The translations under genes were made by a program, and so were the position numbers. From the NCBI GenBank assembly GCA_028288765.1, contig JAQGHQ010000013.1:1-64000 (forward strand): DNA of 64,000 nucleotides, given 5' to 3'. Positions 48,044 through 57,301 of this stretch are shown here, one piece after another. The notes under the pieces are model-generated. The model worked only from the letters and a program-made list of their open reading frames with translations. It was not told where the DNA came from and did no database searches. The stretch comes from Gemmataceae bacterium. GTDB lineage: Bacteria > Planctomycetota > Planctomycetia > Gemmatales > Gemmataceae. The stretch's first letter is position 1, and each line of letters opens with the position of its first letter.

Positions 48044-49729
48044 GTGATCCGCACCCTTCCGTTGCTCCTGGTTCCCATCTTCGCGATCCCCTCCGCCGCC
48101 CGCCCGGAGCCCCAGACCCGGGTGACGGTCGAGGCAAAAAATGGGATGGTGGTGTGCGTCTCGCCGCCGGCGGCGGACGTCGGGGTGGCGGTCCTCAAGA
48201 AGGGCGGGACCGCCGTGGACGCGGCGGTCGCGGTCGCGGTCGCGATGGCGGTGACGTGGCCGGAGGCGGGGAATATCGGCGGGGGCGGGTTCATGATGGT
48301 CGGCCCCCCGGGCCAGGAACCGGTGTGCATCGACTACCGCGAGACCGCGCCGACCGCCGCGCGGGTCGACCTCTTTGCCGACGGTACGGTGAAAGCATTC
48401 GATCACCGGGCGGCGGGTATCCCGGGTACGGTCCGCGGGCTGGCGCTCGCCCACCGGAAGTTCGGGAAGCTCCCGTGGAAGGATCTGGTGTGGCCGGCCG
48501 TAAAGCTGGCCGAAGACGGGTTCGTGGTGGACGGGGCACTCGCCGGCCGGCTCAACTGGGTTCTCGCTTCCGCCGCGACGACTAACGCCGAATTCCGGCG
48601 AGTCTTCGGGAAACGAGAGGGTGCGGAGTGGCAGGCCGGGGACGTACTGGTCCAGAAAGACCTCGGCCGCACCCTCAGGGCGATCGCCGAGGGCGGCCCG
48701 GATGCGTTCTATACCGCCGACCTCGCCAAACTCCTGGAAAAGGAGATGAAGGCCGGCGGTGGACTGATCACGGCGGCCGATCTGGCGGCGTACAAGGCGA
48801 ACGAGCGGAAGCCGGTGCAGACCACGTACCGCGGGTACGACGTGTACGGCGCCCCGCCCCCGAGCTCCGGCGGGGTGGGCCTCGCCGAGATGCTGAACAT
48901 CCTGGAGAACTTCGACCTCAAGTCACGGGGCCGGTGGTCGCCGGAGGTGACCCACCTGATGATCGAGGCGATGAAACGGGCGTACTGCGACCGCGCCCGC
49001 TACCTCGGGGACCCCGACTTCGTCGCGCCCCCCGGGCATCTGATTTCGAAAGAGTACGCAAAGAAGCTGGCCGTGGGGATCAACCTCGTGCGAGCCACGC
49101 GGGGCGAAACGCTCGCGCCCGATATCGAACTCGGCGAGGGGGGCGATTCGACCACGCACTTCTCGGTGATCGACCGGGACGGCATGGCGGTGAGCAACAC
49201 CTACACGCTGGAGAACGCCTTCGGGAGTCGGATCGTGGTCCGCGGGGCGGGCTACATCCTGAACAACGAGATGACCGACTTCAACCCGAAGCCGGGGAAG
49301 ACGACCCGCGGCGGGCAGATCGGGACGACACCGAACCTGGTCGCGCCGGGGAAACGGATGCTCAGTTCGCAGACGCCGACGCTGGTGCTCAAGGGCGGTA
49401 GGCCGGTCCTGATGACCGGCAGCCCGGGCGGCCGGACGATCATCAACACCGTGGCCTGTGTCGTCGTGAACGTGATCGACTTCGAGATGCCGGTCCGGGA
49501 CGCGGTCGACGCGCCGCGGCTGCATCACCAGTGGTTCCCGGACGTGGTCCGGTTCGAAGGGGCGGATCGCCACCCGGGCCTGGTGGCGAAACTGAAGACG
49601 ATGGGCCACACCGCCACCGTCACTGGCACGAAACAGGGTGACGCCCACACCATCTGGGTCGACCCGAAGACGGGGCTGTACCACGGCGCGGCCGACACCC
49701 GGCTCGACGGGAAGGCGGCGGGGTACTGA
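48044..49729 (+). CDS. ggt: Gamma-glutamyltransferase, exported
   Basis: This 561-residue protein starts at a GTG and has a short signal sequence (RTLPLLLVPIFAIPSAARP). The Ntn-hydrolase nucleophile is in GEGGDSTTHFSVIDRDG, where the first Thr of TTH (T370) becomes the N-terminus of the small subunit after self-cleavage. Other motifs are NIGGGGFMMV, DYRETAPTAA, GSRIVVRGAGYILNNEM, and TGSPGGRTIINTV. It cleaves gamma-glutamyl bonds such as those of glutathione in the periplasm. The length is typical. Confidence 0.95.
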   Translation: MIRTLPLLLVPIFAIPSAARPEPQTRVTVEAKNGMVVCVSPPAADVGVAVLKKGGTAVDAAVAVAVAMAVTWPEAGNIGGGGFMMVGPPGQEPVCIDYRETAPTAARVDLFADGTVKAFDHRAAGIPGTVRGLALAHRKFGKLPWKDLVWPAVKLAEDGFVVDGALAGRLNWVLASAATTNAEFRRVFGKREGAEWQAGDVLVQKDLGRTLRAIAEGGPDAFYTADLAKLLEKEMKAGGGLITAADLAAYKANERKPVQTTYRGYDVYGAPPPSSGGVGLAEMLNILENFDLKSRGRWSPEVTHLMIEAMKRAYCDRARYLGDPDFVAPPGHLISKEYAKKLAVGINLVRATRGETLAPDIELGEGGDSTTHFSVIDRDGMAVSNTYTLENAFGSRIVVRGAGYILNNEMTDFNPKPGKTTRGGQIGTTPNLVAPGKRMLSSQTPTLVLKGGRPVLMTGSPGGRTIINTVACVVVNVIDFEMPVRDAVDAPRLHHQWFPDVVRFEGADRHPGLVAKLKTMGHTATVTGTKQGDAHTIWVDPKTGLYHGAADTRLDGKAAGY

Positions 49730-49749
49730 TCGGACGGGTGAGGTTTTTG

Positions 49750-49781
49750 TAGGGTGGGTCGAGTCTTCGAGGCCCACCCTA
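49750..49781. repeat. Hairpin in the 301-base intergenic region
   Basis: TAGGGTGGG (49750-49758) pairs exactly with CCCACCCTA (49773-49781), with a TCGA...TCGA inner stem. It lies 20 bases after the ggt stop, as a terminator or REP-type element. From 49782 to 50030 no gene is seen; a relatively A/T-rich stretch (49850-49890) probably holds the promoter of the next gene. Confidence 0.6.
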
Positions 49782-50030
49782 GCAAACCCGCGCTGTTCAA
49801 CCGAGGTGCTTTCGCTCCGAAATCATCCAGACGAATTCGTTGATCGTCGACACGATTAATCTGTCTCATAGATACTATTAGTTAGCCACCTACCAGTATC
49901 GACCCACCTTCAGCCTGGTTGGCCGAGAGCCCGTCCGGACTACCCGGAGACCGGTTCGTCACAATCCGCGCGCAGGATGACCCCGGACCGGCCAGTCATT
50001 GGGTAGAACACCACGAACGGAGGGTTCCCG

Positions 50031-53000
50031 ATGGCCACCACCGCCCACCTCCTCCGTCTCGTCCCGCCCGCCGACCCAGGCCTGACGGACGGCGAGCTGC
50101 TCGGCCGGTATGCCTCCGACCGGGACGAGGCGGCGTTCGCCGAGGTCCTTCGCCGGAACGGCCCGGTCGTTCTCCGTGCCTGCCAATCGGTCCTCGGGCG
50201 GGACGCGGGCGTGGAGGACGCGTTCCAGGCCACCTTCTTGCTACTCGCCTGCCGGGCCGGCCACCTGACCCGGCCCGGGTCGCTGGCCGGGTGGCTGCAC
50301 GCGGCCGCAGTCCGAACCGCCCGGACCGCCCGCCGGGCGGAGACCCGCCGCCGGCGGCGGGAACAGACCGCCCGCCCCCCGCTCCCGACACCCGTGGACG
50401 AACTGACCTGGCGGGAAGTCCGGGAGGTACTTGACACCGAACTCGCCGCCCTACCCGAGCGGTATCGGGTGCCGCTCGTCCTGTGCTACCTCCAGAACCT
50501 GACCCACGAGGAGGCGGCCCGTCTGGCCGGGTGCCCGGTGGGGGCGTTGCGGGGCCGGCTCGAACGGGGCAAGGCCCGGCTCCGCAAACGCCTGGCCCGG
50601 TACGGGCTGCCGCTCGCCGCCCCGGTCCTGGTCCTCGGCCCCCAGCCGGCCGTGGCCGCGCCCCTGGCCGAAGCCGCCCTCGCCACCGCCCGGGCCGGGA
50701 CGACGGGCGGGACGATCCCGCGGGCGGTGGCCGGGTTGCTTGCCCCGCCGGCCCGGCTGAAGACCGGGTTGCTCGCGTCCGCCGCGGTCCTCGCGTCCGT
50801 CGTCGTCGCGCTCGCGGCAGGAGGCCCCAGGTCGGCCGACCGGCTGATTCCCGCCCCGGCCCCGCGGCCGGTGGTCGTGACGGATTCCGCCCCACCACCC
50901 CGAACTGACCCGCTCGGCGACGTCCTCCCGCCCGGGGCGGTGATGCGGCTCGGGACCCGCCGGTTCCAGGTCCCGACGTGGCCGCTCCGGCCGGTCCCAC
51001 TCCCGGGCGGCACGCACTATCTGATCTACCACACGGACCCCAACCGGTCGGACCAGCACGAGTTCCGGTGGATGGACGCGGCGAGCGGAGTCGTCATCGC
51101 CTCGTGGCCGGTATCGGGCGGGTTACACGCCGTCGGTGCGTCGGCGGACGGCCGGTGGGCGGTAATCGCCGAGACAAAGCACTTTCACACCGGTCTCCGG
51201 ACGGAGCCGGACCCGAAGACCGGCCCGATCCGGTTCGCCCTCCACGACGTGCCCGCCCGCAAGCCGGTGAAGTCGTTCGTGTGCCAGTCGGACGAGGTCG
51301 AGGGGTTCATGGCAGCGGCCCATGGGGCGTGCGTGTCCGCGGACGGGAAATGGGTCGCGACGGTGAACAGCGGGAACGGGCAGACCGGCCGGGTCCGACT
51401 CTGGGAGGCGGCGACGGGCAAGGTCGTCTGGGCCAGCGGGTTCCCCGACCTGAACGGCCCGAAGTACACCCCGCTCGGGTTCACCCCGGGGTCCGGGGAG
51501 TTGGTCCTGCGGGCGTCGAAAGACAACCGGGTTCACGTCGTCGACACGGCGAAGGGCGAGGCGGTGAGAGCCTTCCCGACGATGACCGAACAGATCGACG
51601 GGGAAGTCCTCGCCCCGGACGGGTCGGCCGTGGTCCTCGGCACCTATTCGCCCACGGTCCGCATCTGGGACCTGAAGACGGGCAAGGAACGGGCCCCGCT
51701 GGACGGGCACAAGGAATGGGCCCGGCGGTTCGCCTTCACCCCGGACGGGAAGACCCTCCTGACCGGCGGGAACGACCCCTTCGTGCTCGTCCGAGACTGG
51801 CCGTCCGGCACGGTCCGCAAGCGAGTCGTCCTCGGCCGCGGCGGGGTGCAAGAACTGTTCGCCTCCGGGGACGGCCTGTTCGCGGACGTCCTGTTCTGGT
51901 GGGAGTCGGCGCTCGCCCGGTATGACCTGGAGACGGGCAAGCGGGCCGCCCGCCCGGCGGGCACCCACCGGGCCGGGGTGCTGGCGGTGGCGGCCGCGGC
52001 CGACGGGTCGGTCCTGAGTCTCGGCCGGGATAACGTCCTCCGGCGGTGGGACCCCGACACCGGCCGGCAGACGGGCCAGTCCCCGCTCGACCCCGGGAAC
52101 TCGCCGGGCCTCCTCACCCTCACCCCGGACGGGAAGCTGTTCGGCCCGTGCAGCATTTCGGCGGACGGCCGGTTCCGCGCCGCCGCGGGGGCGGACGCCC
52201 ACACCGCCACCGTCGAGGACCTGAAGACGGGGGCGAAGGTGGCGACCCTGCCGGCCGACCCCGGCGGCTGGTGGTCCGGGCCGACCGCGACCGCGTTCGA
52301 CCGGGCCGGCCGCCTCCTCGCCACCACCGACGGGGAACAGGTCCGGCTCTGGTCCGCGGGCGACTGGCGGCCGCAGCGGTCGATCCCGGCCGCCACTTCA
52401 GGGCTCGACTTCAGCCCGGACGGGCGGATGCTGGTCACCACCGACCTGAACGACGTAACGGTCTGGGAAGTCGCCACCCGCGCGGTCCGACTCAGGCACC
52501 GGCCCGGGCCGCAGTGGCCGTGCCAGGCCCGGTTCTCCCCGGACGGGCGGTTTTTGGCCTGGATGATCCGGTCCGAGGTGATTCAGGCCTGGGACGTTGC
52601 CGGGGGCCGGCCGGTGGGCACATTCAAGGGACACGAGGGCGGCCTTCGGGGCTACACGTTCACCCCGGACAGCACCAGACTGATCACCGCCAGCGACGAC
52701 TGCACTCTCCTGGTCTGGGATGTCGCCGGGGCGGCCGGACGAGTCCCGGAGCCTTCAGGCCCGCCCAGTGAGAAGGACGTGCAGGCCGCGTGGGGTGACA
52801 TGGCGTCGGCCGACGCGGCGAGGGCGTTCGCCGGGGTTCGGGCCCTGGCCGCCGCCCCGGGCCTGAGCGTGCCCTTGATCCGGGCCGGGGTCCGCCCGGC
52901 CGTCCCGGTCGATGCCGGGGTGGTGGACAGACTGCTCGTGGACCTGGGGAATGAGGACTTCGCAACCCGAGAGAAGGCGACAGCGGAACTGATCGCACTC

Positions 53001-53282
53001 GGGGACAGGGGGGAGTCCCGGATCCGGGCATTCCTGACCGCGGCACCGTCGCCCGAGGCCCGCCGGCGGGCCGGTCAGGCCATGAACGCGATCACTGGGC
53101 CGCCGACGACCCCGGCCCGGCTCCGGGAACTCCGGGCGGTGGAGGTGCTGGAGCGTGCAGGGACGACCGGAGCCAGGGAGCTCCTCCGAGATCTGGCGAA
53201 GGGAAACCCGGACGCCAATTTGACCTACGACGCAGCGGCCGCCCTCCGGCGCCTCGGGACGGGTGAAACCGGATCGCGGTAA
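50031..53282 (+). CDS. ECF-type sigma factor fused to WD40 propeller, membrane-anchored
   Basis: This 1083-residue protein has an ECF sigma domain at residues 20-190: DEAAFAEVLRRNGPVVLRACQSVLGRDAGVEDAFQATFLLL (region 2) and LPERYRVPLVLCYLQNLTHEEAARLAGCPVGALRGRLERGKARLRKRL (region 4). A hydrophobic segment at about 243-262 (KTGLLASAAVLASVVVALAAG) is followed by WD40 blades from about 330 to 900 (for example GHKEWARRFAFTPDGKTLLTGG and GHEGGLRGYTFTPDSTRLITASDDCTLLVWD), then a HEAT-like C-terminus (LLVDLGNEDFATREKATAELIAL). The arrangement couples a sigma factor to a sensor in one polypeptide, a planctomycete speciality. Confidence 0.88.
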   Translation: MATTAHLLRLVPPADPGLTDGELLGRYASDRDEAAFAEVLRRNGPVVLRACQSVLGRDAGVEDAFQATFLLLACRAGHLTRPGSLAGWLHAAAVRTARTARRAETRRRRREQTARPPLPTPVDELTWREVREVLDTELAALPERYRVPLVLCYLQNLTHEEAARLAGCPVGALRGRLERGKARLRKRLARYGLPLAAPVLVLGPQPAVAAPLAEAALATARAGTTGGTIPRAVAGLLAPPARLKTGLLASAAVLASVVVALAAGGPRSADRLIPAPAPRPVVVTDSAPPPRTDPLGDVLPPGAVMRLGTRRFQVPTWPLRPVPLPGGTHYLIYHTDPNRSDQHEFRWMDAASGVVIASWPVSGGLHAVGASADGRWAVIAETKHFHTGLRTEPDPKTGPIRFALHDVPARKPVKSFVCQSDEVEGFMAAAHGACVSADGKWVATVNSGNGQTGRVRLWEAATGKVVWASGFPDLNGPKYTPLGFTPGSGELVLRASKDNRVHVVDTAKGEAVRAFPTMTEQIDGEVLAPDGSAVVLGTYSPTVRIWDLKTGKERAPLDGHKEWARRFAFTPDGKTLLTGGNDPFVLVRDWPSGTVRKRVVLGRGGVQELFASGDGLFADVLFWWESALARYDLETGKRAARPAGTHRAGVLAVAAAADGSVLSLGRDNVLRRWDPDTGRQTGQSPLDPGNSPGLLTLTPDGKLFGPCSISADGRFRAAAGADAHTATVEDLKTGAKVATLPADPGGWWSGPTATAFDRAGRLLATTDGEQVRLWSAGDWRPQRSIPAATSGLDFSPDGRMLVTTDLNDVTVWEVATRAVRLRHRPGPQWPCQARFSPDGRFLAWMIRSEVIQAWDVAGGRPVGTFKGHEGGLRGYTFTPDSTRLITASDDCTLLVWDVAGAAGRVPEPSGPPSEKDVQAAWGDMASADAARAFAGVRALAAAPGLSVPLIRAGVRPAVPVDAGVVDRLLVDLGNEDFATREKATAELIALGDRGESRIRAFLTAAPSPEARRRAGQAMNAITGPPTTPARLRELRAVEVLERAGTTGARELLRDLAKGNPDANLTYDAAAALRRLGTGETGSR

Positions 53283-53330
53283 GGCCCCGGGTGAGCCTCG
53301 AAGACCCGGCCCGCCTCACACCGAGTAGAC

Positions 53331-54287
53331 CTACGGAAGGATCTCCCGCCCCACGCCCTGCTGTTTCGCCAGTTCGAGCACCCGGGCGGCCAGGGCGACG
53401 TCCTCGATCCCGAGGCCGAGCGACTTGAACACGGTCACGTCCCGCGGGGACGTGCGGCCGGGGTACTTGCCGATCAGGACCGGGGGGAAGTCGTACACGT
53501 CGGACCAGTGCAACACGCCCTGGTTCATCGGGGCCACGAAGTCGCCGGCCTCCAGGCGGGCCTGGTCCTTGCTGTCCACCGTCACCAGTGTCGCCCGCCG
53601 GAACACGTCCACATCGGCCTCGGCCTTGGACAGGAAGTTGGACCCGACCAGGTTCAGGTGGGCGCCGTCGGCGACCCACGCCCCGCGCACCACCGGCTCC
53701 CGCGCCGACGTCGCGGTGATGACAATGTCGAGCCCGCTGACCGCCTCCTCCGGGGTCTCGACCGGGACCACCTCGACACCGGTCTCCGACGCCATTCGCG
53801 CCGCGAATGCCGCCCGCCTCCCCGCGTCGCGGCCGTACACCTTGACGGTCGTCACCGCCCTCACCTTGCACACGGCGAGCAGCTGGGTCCGGGCCTGCTT
53901 GCCGGTCCCGATGCAACCGACCCGGGCCGCGTCCGGCCGGGCCAGCTTTTTGGTGGCCACCCCGGACGCGGCCCCGGTCCGGAACTGGCCGATCAGGTCG
54001 GCTTCGAGGATCGCGCTCATCGCCCCGGTCTTCGGGTCGAACAGCGTGACGTGGAACCTGGCGCCCTGCTTCGTGGAGGTATACACCTTGTACCCGATCG
54101 CCCCGAGCGTCTTCGCCGCCGCCGGCAGGATGTGCAGCATGACGTGGTCGGTCTGGCACCGCCGGCGGGGGATGTTGTCGGCCTCGTCGAGGGCGATCTT
54201 TCGGAACGCCGTCCCCACCGCCTCCAGGGCGAGGTCCATCGTCAGGAAGCGGCCGACCTCATCTTCGGTCAGGTAGAGCACGGACAT
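53331..54287 (-). CDS. Ornithine cyclodeaminase/alanine dehydrogenase family protein
   Basis: This 318-residue protein has a Rossmann NAD(P) site in AARVGCIGTGKQARTQLLAV and the mu-crystallin/OCD family pattern: LYLTEDEVGRFLTMDLALEAVGTAFR, GAIGYKVYTSTKQGARFHVTLFD, FRTGAASGVATKKLARPDA, and GAHLNLVGSNFLSKAEADVDVF. Members act as ornithine cyclodeaminase, alanine dehydrogenase or imine reductases; which one is not clear from this sequence. It is convergent with the sigma-WD40 gene (48 bases). No amino-acid cluster surrounds it. Confidence 0.9.
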   Translation of the reverse strand: MSVLYLTEDEVGRFLTMDLALEAVGTAFRKIALDEADNIPRRRCQTDHVMLHILPAAAKTLGAIGYKVYTSTKQGARFHVTLFDPKTGAMSAILEADLIGQFRTGAASGVATKKLARPDAARVGCIGTGKQARTQLLAVCKVRAVTTVKVYGRDAGRRAAFAARMASETGVEVVPVETPEEAVSGLDIVITATSAREPVVRGAWVADGAHLNLVGSNFLSKAEADVDVFRRATLVTVDSKDQARLEAGDFVAPMNQGVLHWSDVYDFPPVLIGKYPGRTSPRDVTVFKSLGLGIEDVALAARVLELAKQQGVGREILP

Positions 54288-54635
54288 GGCGAGCCCCCCG
54301 GGGAGGAGCAGACATCTGAGGAACAGACATCACCTTCAGGGTCACAGAGGCCGAAGAGGAAAGCAACCCCGAAGGGGTTAAATCCCCATCTCGGTTTGCC
54401 CACTCGTTCTGAATAACGATTGACTATATTCGACTGCCGGCCGGACTCTTTGCCGGCCGCAAGGCTTTCCCGGCGGCAAGCGGTGTCCGAATCCCGCAGC
54501 CAGTGAGCGGGTGTTCGTCCCCGTGGGGAGAGGGGCCCGGATCGAGCAGTCCCCCGGCTCGGGTACAGTCGAATCCCACCCGCGCACCGCCGGAATCGGA
54601 TGCGGTCTGGGCCGCGCCGGGGTTAATTCAGTGTC
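54288..54635. other. 348-base stretch without a gene
   Basis: No ORF with a ribosome site is seen. It contains an AACCCCGAAGGGGTT hairpin (about 54365-54379) and a pair of direct TGCCGGCCG words around 54436 and 54461. It lies between two minus-strand genes and presumably contains the terminator of the aminotransferase gene and the promoter of the cyclodeaminase gene. Confidence 0.5.
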
Positions 54636-55832
54636 TCACGTTCCAAGTGCGAGCCACGCCTTCAGCCTGGCGATCCCGGTCTCGATGACCTCCCGGCTCG
54701 TGGCGAACGACATCCGGACGAACCCCTCGGCCCCGAACGCGACCCCCGGGACGAGGTTCACGTGGGCTTGTTCGAGCAGGGCCGAGCAGAACGAGAGGGA
54801 GTCGGTCACCGGCTTGTCGCCGAACGTCTTGCCGAAATACGCGGACACGTCGAAGAAGGCGTAGAACGCGCCGTCCGGGGTCGGGAGCCTCACCCCGGGG
54901 ATGTCGCGGAGCCGGGTCACGGTCAACTCGCGGCGGGCGGCGAACTCCGTCCGCATCTCGGATACGCACTCCTGCGGGCCGTCGAGGGCGGCGATCAACG
55001 CGGCCTGAGAAACGCTCGACGGGCAGCTGGTCTCCTGGCTCTGGATCGTGTCCATCGCCTTGACGAGGGCGGGTGGGGCGATCGCCCAGCCCATCCGCCA
55101 CCCGGTCATGGCGTAGCTCTTGCTCGCCCCGCTGATCGTGATGATGCGGTCCTTGAGGGCCGGCCGGAGGGTGGCCACGCACGTCGGCTTCGCGTCGCCG
55201 TAGGTGAGCTGTTCGTAGATCTCGTCGCTGAGGACCGCCACGTCCGTCCCGAGCACGACATCGACCAGGGCTTCGAGTTCGGCCCGGGTGTAAACCGTGC
55301 CCGTGGGGTTACACGGGGAGTTGAGCATCAGCACCCGGGTGCGCGGGGTGACCGCAGCCGAGAGCTGGTGCGGGGTCATCTTGAACCCGCTCTCGGGCGT
55401 CGTGGTGACGAGCACCGGCGCCGCGCCGGTCATGCTCACCAGGTCCGAGTAGCTGACCCAGTACGGGGTGGGGATGATCACCTCGTCGCCGGGGCCGACG
55501 GTCGCGGCGAGGGCGTTGTGGATCGAGTGCTTCGCGCCGTTGGAGACGATCACGTTCTCCGGGCCGAACTCGTACCCGTGGACCTTCTTGTACCAGCGGA
55601 CGACGGCCGCCTTGACCTCGGCGGTGCCGCTGGTCGGGGTGTAGTGGGTCTGGCCGCCGAGGGCGGCCTTCTCCGCGGCCTCGCAGATGTGTTTCGGCGT
55701 GTCGAAGTCCGGCTCGCCGAGGCTGAAATCGTACACCTTCACCCCGGCCGCCCGGAGTTGACGGGCCTTCGCCCCGGCGGCTAGAGTGGCGGACGGTTGG
55801 ACGGACGCGGCCAGCTTCGAGATGCGGATCAT
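54636..55832 (-). CDS. Aspartate/aromatic-type aminotransferase (class I)
   Basis: This 398-residue PLP enzyme starts at the ATG at 55832 (MIRISKLAASVQPSATLAAG). It has the class I fold signatures VYDFSLGEPDFDTPKHI, TPTSGTAEVKAAV, NSPCNPTGTVYTRAELEAL, DEIYEQLTYGD, SGASKSYAMTGWRMGWAIAP (PLP lysine in SKS), and FVRMSFATS. This is the Thermus/Bacillus-type aspartate aminotransferase subgroup. It exchanges amino groups between aspartate and 2-oxoglutarate. Divergent from the GT4 gene by 110 bases. Confidence 0.93.
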   Translation of the reverse strand: MIRISKLAASVQPSATLAAGAKARQLRAAGVKVYDFSLGEPDFDTPKHICEAAEKAALGGQTHYTPTSGTAEVKAAVVRWYKKVHGYEFGPENVIVSNGAKHSIHNALAATVGPGDEVIIPTPYWVSYSDLVSMTGAAPVLVTTTPESGFKMTPHQLSAAVTPRTRVLMLNSPCNPTGTVYTRAELEALVDVVLGTDVAVLSDEIYEQLTYGDAKPTCVATLRPALKDRIITISGASKSYAMTGWRMGWAIAPPALVKAMDTIQSQETSCPSSVSQAALIAALDGPQECVSEMRTEFAARRELTVTRLRDIPGVRLPTPDGAFYAFFDVSAYFGKTFGDKPVTDSLSFCSALLEQAHVNLVPGVAFGAEGFVRMSFATSREVIETGIARLKAWLALGT

Positions 55833-55942
55833 GTCGCGTTCGGCCCTCGACGGGGTGCTCGGAGAAAGGAACGGGGGTCGAAGGTTCATCCTACGACGCC
55901 GCCGGAGACGCGGAACTCCCTTTTCGGCACGGACTGCCCAGA

Positions 55943-57301
55943 ATGCACGTCGCCCACTTCATCCAGCGATACCCCCCGGCCGTCGGAGGTTCGGAGACGT
56001 ACTTCGCCCGGCTCGGCGGGTATCTCGCCGCCGGTGGGGATGACGTCACGGTGTGGACGACCACGGCGGTCGATCTGGAGGCTTTCTGGCGAAAGACCCC
56101 CGGCCCGCCGGATCGAGACAACCTACCCGCCGAGGTGTCTCTTTCCCCTTCCTTCTCGGCCCTCTCGGGAGGAGAGCCAGGGTCTATCACCGTCCGCCGG
56201 TATCCACCACTCGTCTTTCCCGGGCGGCGATACGTCCTCAAAGCGCTCACGTTCATCCCGTCGCGGCCGTGGCAGTGCCTCACGATGCCGTGCAACCCGA
56301 TCTGTCCCGGCATGTGGCGGGACGCGGGACGATACGCCGGTCTGGTGGACGCGGTCCACGCGACGGCTTTCCCGTATGCGTTCCCGATGCTCTGCGGGCT
56401 GCGACTCGCGCGCCGCCGGGGCGTCCCGTTCTTCCTCACCCCCTTCCTCCACCTCGGCGACGCCGCCGACGGGACCGACCGCACCCGGCGGCAGTACACG
56501 GCCCCCCAGCTCCGGTGGCTGCTTCGCCAGGCGGATTACGTGTTCGTACAGACCCGGCTCGAACACGACGCGGTCTCCGCGCTCGGCGTTCCGAAAGACC
56601 GCATCGTGCTGCAAGGGCTCGGGGTCGAAGCGGAGGACTGTACCGGCGGCGACCGGGACGCGGCCCGGCGGGAATGGGAGATCGCACCGGGGGAGGTGGT
56701 CGTCGGCCATCTCGCGAATGCGAGTGTCGAGAAGGGGACTGTCGACTTGCTCCGGGCCGCGGAACGGGCGTGGGCGAGCGGGTGCCGGTTCCGGGTCGTC
56801 CTTGCCGGGCCGGAGATGGCGAACTTCCGCACGTTCTGGGATCGTTTCGCACCCAAGACGCGAGTGACCAGACTCGGGGTGTTGACCGCCGTGCAGAAGC
56901 GAGACTTCTTCGCCGGAATTGATGTATTCGCCCTGCCCTCCCGGTCCGATTCGTTCGGGCTGGTGCTGCTAGAGGCGTGGGCGAACGGGAAGCCGAACCT
57001 CGTCTACCGGGCAGGCGGGCCGGCGGAACTCGTCCGCGACGGGATCGACGGAATGCAAGTGCGGTGTGGAGACATTGAGGGGTTGGCCACGAAACTGGGA
57101 GAGCTCAGCGCCAACGACCAGCTCCGCCGGAAACTCGGCGAGACCGGCTGTTCGCGGATCGATCGAGAGTTCGCCTGGAGCGACAAGCTGGGGTTGGTTC
57201 GGGACGTGATGCACGGGGCCCGTCCGGCGAGCACCCGCCGCAACCCGATCCGCACAGCTGATGAGCTTCCCGCACACGCAAGGCGGGTCAGTTCAGCTTG
57301 A
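55943..57301 (+). CDS. Family 4 glycosyltransferase
   Basis: This 452-residue protein has a GT-B fold: HVAHFIQRYPPAVGGSETYFARLGGYLA at the N-terminus and VVGHLANASVEKGTVDLLRAAERAW, then DVFALPSRSDSFGLVLLEAWANGKPNLVYRAGGPAELVRDGIDG in the C-terminal domain, with the E-x7-E motif in DSFGLVLLEAW. It transfers a sugar from a nucleotide donor, probably to an envelope polysaccharide or lipid; substrates unknown. Its 3' end overlaps the HtrA gene by 14 bases, tail to tail. Confidence 0.9.
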   Translation: MHVAHFIQRYPPAVGGSETYFARLGGYLAAGGDDVTVWTTTAVDLEAFWRKTPGPPDRDNLPAEVSLSPSFSALSGGEPGSITVRRYPPLVFPGRRYVLKALTFIPSRPWQCLTMPCNPICPGMWRDAGRYAGLVDAVHATAFPYAFPMLCGLRLARRRGVPFFLTPFLHLGDAADGTDRTRRQYTAPQLRWLLRQADYVFVQTRLEHDAVSALGVPKDRIVLQGLGVEAEDCTGGDRDAARREWEIAPGEVVVGHLANASVEKGTVDLLRAAERAWASGCRFRVVLAGPEMANFRTFWDRFAPKTRVTRLGVLTAVQKRDFFAGIDVFALPSRSDSFGLVLLEAWANGKPNLVYRAGGPAELVRDGIDGMQVRCGDIEGLATKLGELSANDQLRRKLGETGCSRIDREFAWSDKLGLVRDVMHGARPASTRRNPIRTADELPAHARRVSSA

